Assembly: GCA_902587325.1 (NCBI GenBank)
Contig: CACIKV010000005.1
Location: forward strand, 1-64,000
Source: an uncultured Bacteroidota bacterium
GTDB lineage: Bacteria > Bacteroidota > Bacteroidia > Flavobacteriales > Flavobacteriaceae
DNA length: 64,000 nucleotides
Direction: 5' to 3'
The translations under genes were made by a program, and so were the position numbers. The notes beneath the pieces are model-generated. The model was not told the DNA's origin. It ran no database searches and saw nothing but the letters and a program-made list of their open reading frames with translations. Shown piece after piece: positions 36,962 through 46,432 of the stretch (its first letter is position 1; each line of letters starts with the position of its first letter).

Positions 36962-37672
36962 ATGGATTACAATAATACTGAAAAAGTTGAGTTAGCAAAA
37001 AAAATATATTTATATCTAGGTGCAATTTTTATAACTTCATTAGTTGTATCAAACTTAATTTTCCAAAAGTTTTTTTACTGGTATCCTTTTGATATATCAC
37101 TTTTTGGATTTAATTTATTTGAACTATCGGTTGGAATTTTACCTTATCCAATTACTTTTCTAGTTACTGATTTAATTTCTGAAATATATGGGAAAAAGAA
37201 TGCTAATAAAATAGTTGTGGCTGGAATTTTTGCTTCATTTTTTTCATTATCAATTATATATGTTGCAAACTCAGTTCCTGCAATAGATTCATCACCTGTT
37301 AATAATGAAACCTTCACTAGTGTTTTTTACTTATCTGGCCTAGCAGTTTTATCTTCAATGCTTGCTTATCTTTTTGCACAATTTATAGATATTAAAATAT
37401 ATCACTATTGGAAGAAAAAAACTAAGGGAAAAATGTTGTGGTTAAGAAACAATTTTTCAACTTTCTCATCACAGTTTATAGATACTTTTACAGTAGTTTT
37501 TTTACTGTGTGTAACTAACACACTTCCGTGGGATATGTTTACAGGTTTGCTTATTTCTGGATTTTTATTTAAAGTATTAGTCGCCCTTATTGATACTCCT
37601 CTTTTATACTTAGGTGTTTATTATTTTAGAAAAAAGTTTGATCTCAAAATAAATGAGGAAATTGATATTTAA
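36962..37672 (+). CDS. Queuosine precursor transporter (YhhQ/VUT family)
   Basis: This 236-residue membrane protein has about six helices and the family segments Y-P-I-T-F-L-V-T-D-L-I-S-E-I-Y-G and S-S-Q-F-I-D-T-F. YhhQ-type carriers import queuine precursors such as preQ0 or preQ1 for tRNA modification. It is divergent from folK by 36 bases and its stop overlaps that of the DUF2797 gene (TTAA). Confidence 0.9.
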   Translation: MDYNNTEKVELAKKIYLYLGAIFITSLVVSNLIFQKFFYWYPFDISLFGFNLFELSVGILPYPITFLVTDLISEIYGKKNANKIVVAGIFASFFSLSIIYVANSVPAIDSSPVNNETFTSVFYLSGLAVLSSMLAYLFAQFIDIKIYHYWKKKTKGKMLWLRNNFSTFSSQFIDTFTVVFLLCVTNTLPWDMFTGLLISGFLFKVLVALIDTPLLYLGVYYFRKKFDLKINEEIDI

Positions 37673-38460
37673 TCTATTTTAATATTAACCACCAAGCCTT
37701 CATTAGATCTAACGTTAAAAACTGTACTATCCTCAAAAATTAAATACTGTCCTTTAATCCCAATTAACTTGCCTGAAAAGGTTTTCATTTTTTTTATGTT
37801 TAAACTTTTTGGAGTTATTATACTATTTGAAATTGGATAATTAATTTTTAAAGTCTTTGATTTACTTAAAAAATAGTTTTTTGCTTCCTCTGGAAGAATT
37901 GAGTAACATTCATTTTTTTTGCTTAACAAATCAATATTAGACTTATTTGTAGTTAACATTGTTCTCCAATTTGTTTTGTCTTTAAAATATTTTTTTAACT
38001 CAATCTCACAAATACCAGCTAAATATCTATTTGGCAATTCTGCAATTTCAATTGCTTCAATAGCACCTTGATCAATCCATCTAGTTGGGACTTGAGATTT
38101 TCTTGTAACACCCACTTTTACATCACTTGTGAATGATAAATATATAGAGTGTGGTTGCAACTGAATTTTTTTTTCATAATCTAAGTCTCTATCCTGAATT
38201 CCTAAATGAGCTTTACTTAGCTCAGGTCTAATAATCCATTCTGCTGTACTCGGAGATTCAAAAAAACATTTTTTACAATGTCCTTGACGAAAAATTTCTT
38301 GATCAGAACTACAACTTAAGCAAGAATAACCTTTAAAATCAATTGTTAAATGCTTATTTAATATTGAATCTGAAATTAAAAACTCATTATTCATATCTAA
38401 AAAATATTTTACTGAATTACTAATTTCAGATCTCATCTTATTTAAAACACCCGTAAACAT
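37669..38460 (-). CDS. DUF2797 protein with cysteine-rich zinc-ribbon-like segment
   Basis: The start at 38460 (M-F-T-G-V-L-N-K-M) is preferred because relatives begin with such a segment; an earlier ATG at 38508 would overlap the divergent GH3 gene and add 16 residues. The resulting 263-residue protein has C-x-x-C pairs (C-L-S-C and C-K-K-C) in a probable zinc ribbon, then G-V-T-R-K-S-Q-V-P-T-R-W-I-D-Q-G-A, the hallmark of DUF2797. The R-W-I-D-Q region resembles GIY-YIG-like folds. Function unknown; it tail-overlaps the queuosine transporter gene. Confidence 0.82.
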   Translation of the reverse strand: MFTGVLNKMRSEISNSVKYFLDMNNEFLISDSILNKHLTIDFKGYSCLSCSSDQEIFRQGHCKKCFFESPSTAEWIIRPELSKAHLGIQDRDLDYEKKIQLQPHSIYLSFTSDVKVGVTRKSQVPTRWIDQGAIEAIEIAELPNRYLAGICEIELKKYFKDKTNWRTMLTTNKSNIDLLSKKNECYSILPEEAKNYFLSKSKTLKINYPISNSIITPKSLNIKKMKTFSGKLIGIKGQYLIFEDSTVFNVRSNEGLVVNIKID

Positions 38461-38488
38461 TTTTATATTAATTTTATCATATAAATAT

Positions 38489-39997
38489 ATGCCATTTTCA
38501 TTATTCAATACAGTAGTTTCCTGGATGCTTAAAAAAAGAATTCATCAAATTGAATTATTTATGAAGTATCCACATGATGTTCAAAATGAGGTTTTAAAAA
38601 AACTACTTAATCAATCCAAGGATACTTTTATTGGTAAACAATATGATTTTAAATCAATAAATAGTTACAAAGATTTTTCAGAAAGAGTGCCTGCAAGAAC
38701 CTATGAAGAATTTTTTCCATATATAAAGAAAACAATTGATGGAGATCAAAATATTTTTTGGAATGAGAATATTAAATGGTTTGCCCAATCAAGTGGGACA
38801 ACTAATTCAAAAAGTAAATTTATACCTGTTAGTAACTCTGCGTTAGAAGATTGTCATTTTAAGGCTGGTAAGGATATGTTATGTCTTTATATTAACAATA
38901 ATGAGAATTCAAATTTATTTTCTGGAAAATCATTAAGGCTTGGTGGAAGCAGAAAAATATATGAAAATAATAATAACTATTTTGGTGATTTATCTGCAAT
39001 TTTAATCGATAATCTACCTGTTTGGGCAGAGATAATTAGTACTCCAAATAATTCTATTTCTCTAATGGATAAATGGGATGAAAAAATTGAAGCTATAATT
39101 GAAGGTACTTTAAATGAAGATGTAAGAAGTTTAGCTGGAGTTCCTTCATGGATGCTGACTCTTTTAAATAAACTTCTTGAAAAGACTGGAAAAAAATATA
39201 TTGATGAAATTTGGAATAATCTGGAAGTATACTTTCACGGTGGTGTAAGTTTTAATCCATACAGAAATGAATTTGAAAATATTATATCAAAAAAAGGATT
39301 TAAATTTTATGAAATTTACAATGCATCTGAAGGGTTTTTTGCAATTCAAGACTCAAATGAGAGAAATGATTTACTACTAATGTTAGATTATGGTATTTTT
39401 TATGAGTTTATATCAATAGATGATAGCAGTAAAAAAGAAACAATAATTGGTTTGTCTCATGTTGAACTAGGAATTAATTATGCCATACTAATAACTACTA
39501 ATTCAGGGTTGTGGAGATATAAAATTGGTGACACTGTCAAGTTTACCTCTTTAAATCCTTATAGAATTATTGTATCAGGAAGAACAAAACACTATATAAA
39601 TACTTTTGGTGAAGAGGTTATTATAGACAATGTTGAAAATGCCCTTGAAAAGGTTATTAAAATTCATCAATGTAAAATTGTTGATTACACCGTTGCTCCA
39701 AAATTCATGAAATCTGGAAAAAAAGGTAAACATGAGTGGATTATTGAATTTTCTAAAAAGCCAAAAAATTTAAAAAAATTTATTGAAGATATGGATTTTG
39801 AAATTCAAAAAGTTAATACTGACTATAAAGCAAAGAGATTTAAAAATATAACCTTAGACACTCCTGAATTATATATAGCTCGAAAAAACTTATTTTACGA
39901 TTGGTTAAAAAATAAAAATAAAGTAGGGGGGCAAAATAAAATACCTAGATTATCTAACGATAGAACATTCTTTGAGGAATTACTAAAAATAAATTAA
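38489..39997 (+). CDS. GH3-family acyl-adenylate/amide synthetase-like protein
   Basis: This 502-residue protein belongs to the GH3 family, named after plant auxin-conjugating enzymes and widespread in Bacteroidota. The ATP-binding motif S-S-G-T-T-N-S-K-S-K is at about residues 101-110, and a later Y-R-I-I-V-S-G-R-T-K segment corresponds to the C-terminal hinge. Plant homologues adenylate a carboxylate and join it to an amino acid; the bacterial substrate is not known. It starts 28 bases from the preferred start of the divergent DUF2797 gene and its stop overlaps that of clpX (TTAA). Confidence 0.9.
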   Translation: MPFSLFNTVVSWMLKKRIHQIELFMKYPHDVQNEVLKKLLNQSKDTFIGKQYDFKSINSYKDFSERVPARTYEEFFPYIKKTIDGDQNIFWNENIKWFAQSSGTTNSKSKFIPVSNSALEDCHFKAGKDMLCLYINNNENSNLFSGKSLRLGGSRKIYENNNNYFGDLSAILIDNLPVWAEIISTPNNSISLMDKWDEKIEAIIEGTLNEDVRSLAGVPSWMLTLLNKLLEKTGKKYIDEIWNNLEVYFHGGVSFNPYRNEFENIISKKGFKFYEIYNASEGFFAIQDSNERNDLLLMLDYGIFYEFISIDDSSKKETIIGLSHVELGINYAILITTNSGLWRYKIGDTVKFTSLNPYRIIVSGRTKHYINTFGEEVIIDNVENALEKVIKIHQCKIVDYTVAPKFMKSGKKGKHEWIIEFSKKPKNLKKFIEDMDFEIQKVNTDYKAKRFKNITLDTPELYIARKNLFYDWLKNKNKVGGQNKIPRLSNDRTFFEELLKIN

Positions 39998-41223
39998 GAA
40001 GCTTCTTTTAAATCAGTAAAATTTGTATAATCTAATTTTGATAATATATAGCTTTTATCAACAATTAGCTTTTTTGTTTTTGATCCGGGAAGGTTAAACA
40101 TATCATCAATTAAAATAGTCTCGCATATAGATCTAAGTCCTCTGGCTCCTAATTTAAATTCAACAGCTTTTTCTACGATATAATCTAAAGCTTCATTTGT
40201 GAAAGTCAGTTTAATATTATCTATTTCAAAAAGACGTATATATTGTTTTGTAAGAGCATTTTTTGGCTCAATCAGAATTTTTCTAAGAGTTTTTGCATCT
40301 AGTTCAAGCATGTAAGTAAGAACTGGAAGTCTACCCAGTATTTCTGGAATTAAACCAAAGTCTTTTAGATCATTAGGCTTTATATTTGAAATAATTGTAC
40401 TTTCATCAATTTTAGCTTTTAATTTTGAGTTTTTAAATCCAACTGAACTCATGTTTAGTCTTCTATTAATTATTCTTTCAATTCCATCAAAAGCTCCACC
40501 TGCAATAAATAATATATTTGAAGTATTTAATTTAATAAAGTTTTGATCTGGATGTTTTCTTCCACCTTTAGGTGGAACATTAACAATAGTTCCTTCCATT
40601 AATTTTAATAAAGCCTGTTGAACACCTTCACCAGAAACATCTCTTGTAATAGACGGGTTATCTGATTTTCTAGATATTTTATCAATCTCATCAATAAAAA
40701 TTATACCTTTTTCAGCTTTTTCAATATTATAATCTGCAGCTTGTAAGAGTCTTGTTAAAATATTTTCAACATCTTCTCCAACATAACCTGCCTCAGTTAA
40801 TACAGTTGCATCGACAATTGCTATGGGAACATCTAACATCTTAGCAATAGTTTTAGCTATTAATGTCTTACCAGTGCCTGTTGGACCAGCAATTATTACA
40901 TTACTTTTTTCAATTTCAAGATTATCATTTGTCGCTTCCTGATTAATTCTCTTATAATGATTGTAGACACAAACAGAAATTACTTTTTTTGAGTATTCCT
41001 GACCAACAACATAATCATCCAAGAATTTCTTAATCAATTTTGGATTTAAATGTGAAATATCATCATTAGGTTTAATCTCTTTAATTTGTGTTTGATGATT
41101 TAAAATAGAATAAGCTTGTTCAATGCATTGATCACAAATATGAGCATTCTCACCTGCAACAAGGATTTTGGTTTGCACTTTACTTATTCCGCAAAAGGAA
41201 CATGATAGGCTTTCATCAGACAT
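39994..41223 (-). CDS. clpX: ATP-dependent Clp protease ATP-binding subunit ClpX
   Basis: This 409-residue AAA+ unfoldase has an N-terminal zinc finger (C-S-F-C-G then C-D-Q-C), Walker A G-P-T-G-T-G-K-T, Walker B I-I-F-I-D-E-I-D and the pore region G-Y-V-G-E-D. It unfolds substrates for ClpP. It starts three bases after clpP stops and belongs to the tig-clpP-clpX operon. Confidence 0.97.
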   Translation of the reverse strand: MSDESLSCSFCGISKVQTKILVAGENAHICDQCIEQAYSILNHQTQIKEIKPNDDISHLNPKLIKKFLDDYVVGQEYSKKVISVCVYNHYKRINQEATNDNLEIEKSNVIIAGPTGTGKTLIAKTIAKMLDVPIAIVDATVLTEAGYVGEDVENILTRLLQAADYNIEKAEKGIIFIDEIDKISRKSDNPSITRDVSGEGVQQALLKLMEGTIVNVPPKGGRKHPDQNFIKLNTSNILFIAGGAFDGIERIINRRLNMSSVGFKNSKLKAKIDESTIISNIKPNDLKDFGLIPEILGRLPVLTYMLELDAKTLRKILIEPKNALTKQYIRLFEIDNIKLTFTNEALDYIVEKAVEFKLGARGLRSICETILIDDMFNLPGSKTKKLIVDKSYILSKLDYTNFTDLKEAS

Positions 41224-41226
41224 AAT

Positions 41227-41886
41227 CTAATTTTTGACAAGTACTTCATCGATCATACCGTACTTTTTAGCTTCCAATGCTTTCATCCAATAGTCTCTAT
41301 CAGAATCAGCATGAACTTTATCATACTTTTGCCCAGTATGCTTCGCTATAATCTCGTACAATTCTTTCTTGAGTTTTCCAATTTCTCTAGCAGTGATTTC
41401 TATATCAGATGCTTGACCTTGAGCGCCGCCAAGAGGTTGATGAATCATTACTCTAGAGTGCGTCAAACCTGATCTTTTACCCTTTTCTCCTGCACAAAGT
41501 AATACTGCAGCCATGGATGCGGCGATTCCAGTACATATTGTCGCAACATCAGGTCCTATAAATTGCATAGTATCATAAATACCTAAACCTGCATAAACAG
41601 ACCCACCTGGCGAATTTATATAAATTTGAATATCTTTTTCCTTATCAGTACTTTCAAGAAATAAAAGTTGAGCTTGAATAATATTAGCGATTGAATCATT
41701 GATCGCAGTTCCTAAAAAAATAATTCTATCCATCATTAGTCTAGAAAAAACATCCATTTGAGCTACATTAAGTTGTCTTTCTTCAATAATGTATGGGGTC
41801 ATACTACTTATCATTTGATCGTAATACAGTGAGTTGACACCTTGATGTTTTATTGCAAATTTTTTAAATTCTTTTGAGTAATTCAT
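41227..41886 (-). CDS. clpP: ATP-dependent Clp protease proteolytic subunit ClpP
   Basis: This 219-residue serine peptidase has Ser124 in G-I-A-A-S-M-A, His149 in R-V-M-I-H-Q-P and Asp198 in D-S-D-R-D-Y-W-M, giving the full triad. It forms the tetradecameric chamber that degrades substrates delivered by ClpX. It lies nine bases after the tig stop. Confidence 0.97.
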   Translation of the reverse strand: MNYSKEFKKFAIKHQGVNSLYYDQMISSMTPYIIEERQLNVAQMDVFSRLMMDRIIFLGTAINDSIANIIQAQLLFLESTDKEKDIQIYINSPGGSVYAGLGIYDTMQFIGPDVATICTGIAASMAAVLLCAGEKGKRSGLTHSRVMIHQPLGGAQGQASDIEITAREIGKLKKELYEIIAKHTGQKYDKVHADSDRDYWMKALEAKKYGMIDEVLVKN

Positions 41887-41895
41887 AGAATAAAT

Positions 41896-43221
41896 TTAAT
41901 CATTTTTCTTGTAAGCAAGTTCAATATATTTTTCGTAAGATATTTCTTTTTCCTTTTTTTTAATTTTTTCCTTATATATTGATAGAAGCTTTTCACTGAT
42001 TAATTGATGAGTCATTCTTTTAACCTCTTCATTATTTGTTAAAATTCTTGCTGTAATTTTTTCTAAATCTTCATTTTTAGGTTCAGGTTGACCATAAGCA
42101 ATCATTTGATTTTTAATTGATTTTTCAGCAAAATCTTTAATCATTAATTGATCAATTTTAATATCATTATCCTCTAATAATTTAGATTCGATTAATTGAT
42201 ATTTTAATCCGTTTTTAGAGTTATCGTATTCCTTCTGAATATCTTCATCCGTTAATGGATCCTTAGAATTTATTTTAATTAATTTTTTAATAAAGTTTGT
42301 TGGCAAATCAATTTTTATGGATTTAATTAACTCATCTGTAACATCATTTAAAAATTTTTGATCTGATTGATTGATAAATTGTTTTTCAATTTCTTCTTTT
42401 ACTCTTTTCTTAAATTCAATTTGATTCTTTGGAGTGTTTTCTTTATATATTTTATCAAATAAAGACTTTTCAAGCTTTGCTTTTTCTGTTTTACTAAACT
42501 CTTTAATCTCAAAATTAACTTTTTCAATTGTTTCAACTTTATCTTTTTCAATCCCAGTTATTGCTTCAAAGTCTCCCTTGGCTTTAAAGATATTATTACA
42601 ATTAAAATCTACATAATCACCTACTTTTAATTTGGAGATTGTTTCATAAGATTTCTTAGAAAGTCTATCTGCAGAAATATTAACTTCTTTTTTTAGTTCA
42701 ATCGTATCATTAATGATCATTGCAACTACATTCGATTTTTTTTCAATTTTTGTTAATGAGATAATTTTTCCATATTGATTTTGAATTGATTCAATTTGAT
42801 TATCAACCATATTTTTATCGGCAATTATTTTGTAATAATTGATGCTCTTTTTAAGTTTATAATTCAATTTAAAATCTGGAGATTTAGCAATTTCAAATTT
42901 TAAAGATATATTATCGTCAGTCCACTTTATTTTTTCATTATCAATTGGTACAGGTGTTCCCAGTAGGGAAAGTTTTTTTTCAGAGATAAATTGAGTCAGT
43001 TTTGATTGAACTATTTTATTAATTTCATCAACTTTTACAGGAATTTCATACTGTTTTTTAATTAAACCAATTGGAACAAATCCTTTTCTAAAACCTGGAA
43101 TGTTAGCTTTTTTTCTGTAATCATTTAGTATTGATTTTACCTTTTCATCATAATCATTTTTTTTAATATCTAAATTGACTACAGATATTTGTTTATTAAG
43201 GTCTTCGATCGAAATACTCAT
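41896..43221 (-). CDS. tig: Trigger factor
   Basis: This 441-residue protein has the ribosome-binding signature N-I-P-G-F-R-K-G-F-V-P near residue 40 and the overall three-domain length of trigger factor, a ribosome-associated chaperone. The central domain looks weakly conserved relative to FKBP-type peptidyl-prolyl isomerases, as is common in Bacteroidota. It is first in the operon with clpP and clpX and has a near-perfect promoter at 43238-43269. Confidence 0.93.
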   Translation of the reverse strand: MSISIEDLNKQISVVNLDIKKNDYDEKVKSILNDYRKKANIPGFRKGFVPIGLIKKQYEIPVKVDEINKIVQSKLTQFISEKKLSLLGTPVPIDNEKIKWTDDNISLKFEIAKSPDFKLNYKLKKSINYYKIIADKNMVDNQIESIQNQYGKIISLTKIEKKSNVVAMIINDTIELKKEVNISADRLSKKSYETISKLKVGDYVDFNCNNIFKAKGDFEAITGIEKDKVETIEKVNFEIKEFSKTEKAKLEKSLFDKIYKENTPKNQIEFKKRVKEEIEKQFINQSDQKFLNDVTDELIKSIKIDLPTNFIKKLIKINSKDPLTDEDIQKEYDNSKNGLKYQLIESKLLEDNDIKIDQLMIKDFAEKSIKNQMIAYGQPEPKNEDLEKITARILTNNEEVKRMTHQLISEKLLSIYKEKIKKKEKEISYEKYIELAYKKND

Positions 43222-43237
43222 AGTAAAAAATTGGCCC

Positions 43238-43269
43238 CAAAAATAGCCTTTTTTATTTTGTATGACAAA
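43238..43269 (-). promoter_or_regulatory. Promoter of the tig-clpP-clpX operon
   Basis: On the minus strand a TTTG (43266-43269) is followed after 20 bases by T-A-T-T-T-T-T-G (43238-43245), an exact -7 consensus. The box ends 16 bases before the tig ATG. It fills the short gap after the upstream hydrolase gene, whose stop codon begins at 43270. Confidence 0.78.
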
Positions 43270-44040
43270 TCAAGCTAATAATAGTTTTTTACAAATATCA
43301 AAGAATTCTAATTGTTTTTCATAATGCAACCAATGACCACCATCTTCTATAGAAATTACTTCATAATTAGTAAAAAGAAGTGACGATTTTTTTAATCCTT
43401 CATCAGTCACATAATCAGATTTTGTACCCCGAATGAAAAAGATATTTTTTTCATAAAAATAATTGGATTCAATTTCGTTAAGTATATTATTAATGTTACT
43501 TATTAGTGATGCTAAATTAAATTTGAATTTGAATATTCCATTGTTTGATCTAATAAGATTTTTAGATAAAAAAGAAATAAAAAGCTCATCTTTAAAATAA
43601 TTTTTTAAGTGATTATCAAAATCAGACCTTTTTTGTACAGAATTTAGGTTTACTGAATTTAACGCTTTGAAGATCAAATCATAATTATTATCATACTTAA
43701 TTGGAAGTATATCTACAATAATTAGTTTTTCAACTAAAGTTTTATGATGAAGAGCAAAACAGCATGCTGTTTTTCCGCCCATTGAGTGCCCAATAATTGA
43801 AACTTTATCAAGATTTTTATATTCAATATATTTTTTTAAATCCTCAGACATTAACTTATAAGTAAATTCATCGGAATGGAAACTTTTTCCATGATTTCTT
43901 TGATCTAATACATGAACTTCAAAACCAATCACTGAAAATTTTTTGGCAATAGTTACCCAGTTATCAAGAGATCCTAAAAAACCATGCAGAATAATCAGCT
44001 TTTTTTCTGAGTGACCAAAAATTCTACTATTTAAAATCAC
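43270..44040 (-). CDS. Alpha/beta hydrolase (YbfF-like esterase)
   Basis: This 256-residue cytoplasmic protein has L-H-G-F-L-G-S-L-D-N-W for the oxyanion region, D-Q-R-N-H-G-K-S, the nucleophile elbow I-G-H-S-M-G-G-K (Ser86) and a C-terminal D-G-G-H-W-L-H with the catalytic His. This layout matches YbfF/BioH-like esterases. The substrate is unknown. Its start overlaps the pdxJ stop by four bases, so it is the second gene of the pdxJ transcript. Confidence 0.88.
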   Translation of the reverse strand: MILNSRIFGHSEKKLIILHGFLGSLDNWVTIAKKFSVIGFEVHVLDQRNHGKSFHSDEFTYKLMSEDLKKYIEYKNLDKVSIIGHSMGGKTACCFALHHKTLVEKLIIVDILPIKYDNNYDLIFKALNSVNLNSVQKRSDFDNHLKNYFKDELFISFLSKNLIRSNNGIFKFKFNLASLISNINNILNEIESNYFYEKNIFFIRGTKSDYVTDEGLKKSSLLFTNYEVISIEDGGHWLHYEKQLEFFDICKKLLLA

Positions 44041-44753
44041 CTACTTAGCTTATCTATATATAAGTTTATAACATTATCAATTCCCATATATATTGACTCA
44101 CTTATTAATGCATGACCAATGGAAACTTCATCCAAATAAGGAACATTTTTAGCGAAAAACTCAATGTTTTTTAGAGATAAATCATGACCAGCATTAACAC
44201 CAATTTTTAAATCATTTGCTAACCTAGAACACGCAGCATAGCTTTCAATTGAGCTTTTATCGCCAGATTCATACATTTTTGCAAATTTTTCAGTATATAA
44301 TTCAATTCTGTCTGTTCCAGTTTTTTTTGCATACTCAACCATTTCTAAATCAGGATCAACAAATATTGATGTTCTAATTTTAGCTTTTTGAAACTTATGA
44401 ATAATAGGTTTTAGATAATTACAATATTTTTTAGTATCCCAACCTGCATTTGAAGTTATGGCATCAACTTCATCTGGAACTAAGGTTACTTGTGTTGGTT
44501 TTATTTCTAAAATTAAATTAACAAACTTATCAATTGGATTACCTTCGATATTAAATTCTTTCTTAACAGATTTACCCAAATCAATTGCATCATTGTAACG
44601 AATATGTCTTTCATCAGGCCTTGGATGGACAGTAATACCGTCGGCTCCAAAAGTTTGAATATCTTCAGCCATCTTCAACAAATTTGGTGTATTGCCTCCT
44701 CTTGCATTTCTTAAAGTTGCAATTTTATTAATGTTAACGCTTAACTTAATCAT
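44037..44753 (-). CDS. pdxJ: Pyridoxine 5'-phosphate synthase
   Basis: This 238-residue protein is full length for PdxJ, with N-I-N-K-I-A-T-L-R-N-A-R-G-G at the start, G-A-D-G-I-T-V-H-P-R-P-D-E-R-H-I and G-V-N-A-G-H-D-L-S-L. It condenses 1-deoxyxylulose 5-phosphate with 3-amino-1-hydroxyacetone phosphate to form vitamin B6. The need for deoxyxylulose phosphate is notable beside a mevalonate-type isoprenoid pathway. Its promoter is at 44763-44770. Confidence 0.96.
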   Translation of the reverse strand: MIKLSVNINKIATLRNARGGNTPNLLKMAEDIQTFGADGITVHPRPDERHIRYNDAIDLGKSVKKEFNIEGNPIDKFVNLILEIKPTQVTLVPDEVDAITSNAGWDTKKYCNYLKPIIHKFQKAKIRTSIFVDPDLEMVEYAKKTGTDRIELYTEKFAKMYESGDKSSIESYAACSRLANDLKIGVNAGHDLSLKNIEFFAKNVPYLDEVSIGHALISESIYMGIDNVINLYIDKLSR

Positions 44754-44762
44754 AAACTAGTT

Positions 44763-44792
44763 CAAAAATAATAAGTTAAATCCTTTAAACAG
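44763..44792 (-). promoter_or_regulatory. Promoter of pdxJ
   Basis: The minus strand reads T-A-T-T-T-T-T-G at 44763-44770, an exact -7 box. A CTG (one base off TTG) lies 19 bases upstream at about 44790-44792. The box ends nine bases before the pdxJ ATG, so the leader would be very short. Confidence 0.62.
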
Positions 44793-44828
44793 TATATTTT
44801 TTATTTAATTTGTATAATAGAATATAGA

Positions 44829-45707
44829 ATGAAAATAGCTCTTTTTTCTCAAGATATTAATAAGGATGTTGAAACAGTTTTTCAATCAATTCTTTCCCAC
44901 GATGAAGCAACAAAATGCAATTTCTTCATCTTTAAAAATTTACGCAACAGTGTTGCTAAAACTGATCAAAATTTATATGAATTTTTTGATAATTACAGTG
45001 ATTTAACTGAAAATTTAGACATATTTGTAAGTATTGGTGGAGACGGTACTTTTTTAAGATCGATAGAGTTTGTTAGAAATTTAAATCTACCAATCATTGG
45101 TATAAATACAGGAAGATTAGGTTTTTTAGCTAGTACAAAAAAAGAGAATCTTGAAAAGTCTTTAATAAAAATTTTTAATAAAAAGTTTGTTTCTGAGAAA
45201 AGATCCTTATTAAAAGTTACTACAAATTGTAATACAATCTGTGAAAAATCCTTTCCATATGCTCTAAATGAAATAAGTGTCGTAAGAAAAGATACAACAT
45301 CTATGATTAATGTTAGAACTAGTCTAGATGGGACATATATTAATTCATATTGGTCAGATGGTTTGATAGTATCCACTCCAACAGGATCTACTGGATATTC
45401 ATTAAGTTGTGGAGGACCAGTAATTTCTCCATCAAGTAATTCATTAGTATTAACTCCAATATCTCCACACAATCTCAATGCAAGACCTCTGGTAATATCT
45501 GACTCTACAAAAATTGAAATTAGTGTTGAAGGAAGAGAGGATTTTCATTTACTTACTATCGATGCAAAAATTTATACTTTAAAAAATGAAACTAAAATTT
45601 TTCTGGAAAAAGCAGATTTTGATATTAAAGTTGCTAACATAAATAATTATAATTTTTTTAAGACTTTAAAAGATAAATTATTGTGGGGTAAAGACAAAAG
45701 AAATTAA
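44829..45707 (+). CDS. nadK: NAD kinase
   Basis: This 292-residue protein has the G-G-D-G motif at residues 70-73 (Asp72), N-T-G-R-L-G-F-L-A, and the conserved S-T-P-T-G-S-T-G-Y-S-L-S-C-G-G-P region. It phosphorylates NAD to NADP. It is divergent from pdxJ by 75 bases and heads the plus-strand envelope gene array; the next gene starts two bases after its stop. Confidence 0.96.
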   Translation: MKIALFSQDINKDVETVFQSILSHDEATKCNFFIFKNLRNSVAKTDQNLYEFFDNYSDLTENLDIFVSIGGDGTFLRSIEFVRNLNLPIIGINTGRLGFLASTKKENLEKSLIKIFNKKFVSEKRSLLKVTTNCNTICEKSFPYALNEISVVRKDTTSMINVRTSLDGTYINSYWSDGLIVSTPTGSTGYSLSCGGPVISPSSNSLVLTPISPHNLNARPLVISDSTKIEISVEGREDFHLLTIDAKIYTLKNETKIFLEKADFDIKVANINNYNFFKTLKDKLLWGKDKRN

Positions 45708-45709
45708 AA

Positions 45710-46432
45710 ATGAGATTAAAGAAAATCTTTTTATTTTTTTTTATGACTTTTTTTTTATTTAAAATAGGAACATCTCAAAATAATGAAGTTGGAATCTTTT
45801 TAGGGCTAACAAATTATATAGGCGATGTTGGGCCAACAACTTATATTAATCCTTTTTCTGATGATAAATATAGTGTATTCGGTCTTTTGTACAAGAAAAA
45901 TATTTCAAAAAGACTTGTAATTAGGGGTGGAATAAATTTCGCTAAAATTGGTTCTAATGATATTTGGAAGGGATCTTCAGACTACAGAGCAGAAAGAGAG
46001 AAGTCTTTTGAAAATAAATTGGAAGAAATAAATTTAAGTTTAGAGTTCAATTTTAGAGAATTTGATGTAACATCAGAAAAATTTCAACACTCTTCTTACA
46101 TCAGGTCAGGACTTTCTTACTTCAGATTTGATGATTTATTTTACCCCGAAGGAATTAATCAAGCCCAATCGTTTGCAAAACATAATGAATTTGCAATTCC
46201 AATAGCAGTTGGTTATAAAATTAAACCCAATAAAAGTTTTGCCTTAAGTTTTGAAATCACAGCAAATCAATCTTTTAGTGAAAACTTAGACGGAAGTTAC
46301 CCAAAAAGATTTGAAGATTATGAACTATATTCGCAAAAATCTTTTGGAGGAAATTTAAGTCAAGATTGGTATGTTTTTACTGGTTTTACACTAACTTACA
46401 TATTTGGAAATTATGAATGCTATTGTCCATAA
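45710..46432 (+). CDS. DUF6089-like outer-membrane beta-barrel protein
   Basis: This 240-residue protein has a signal peptide and begins its mature part with N-N-E-V-G-I-F-L-G-L-T-N-Y-I-G-D, then alternating strands of an eight-strand-type barrel and a C terminus rich in aromatic residues. The location between nadK and uppS is where Bacteroidota carry DUF6089 proteins. Its function is unknown. The uppS start lies inside its last seven codons. Confidence 0.8.
   Translation: MRLKKIFLFFFMTFFLFKIGTSQNNEVGIFLGLTNYIGDVGPTTYINPFSDDKYSVFGLLYKKNISKRLVIRGGINFAKIGSNDIWKGSSDYRAEREKSFENKLEEINLSLEFNFREFDVTSEKFQHSSYIRSGLSYFRFDDLFYPEGINQAQSFAKHNEFAIPIAVGYKIKPNKSFALSFEITANQSFSENLDGSYPKRFEDYELYSQKSFGGNLSQDWYVFTGFTLTYIFGNYECYCP

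Noticed and set aside
44993-45478. Open frame of 161 codons opposite nadK
   Set aside because: It covers the conserved core of nadK on the other strand and shows no family motif.
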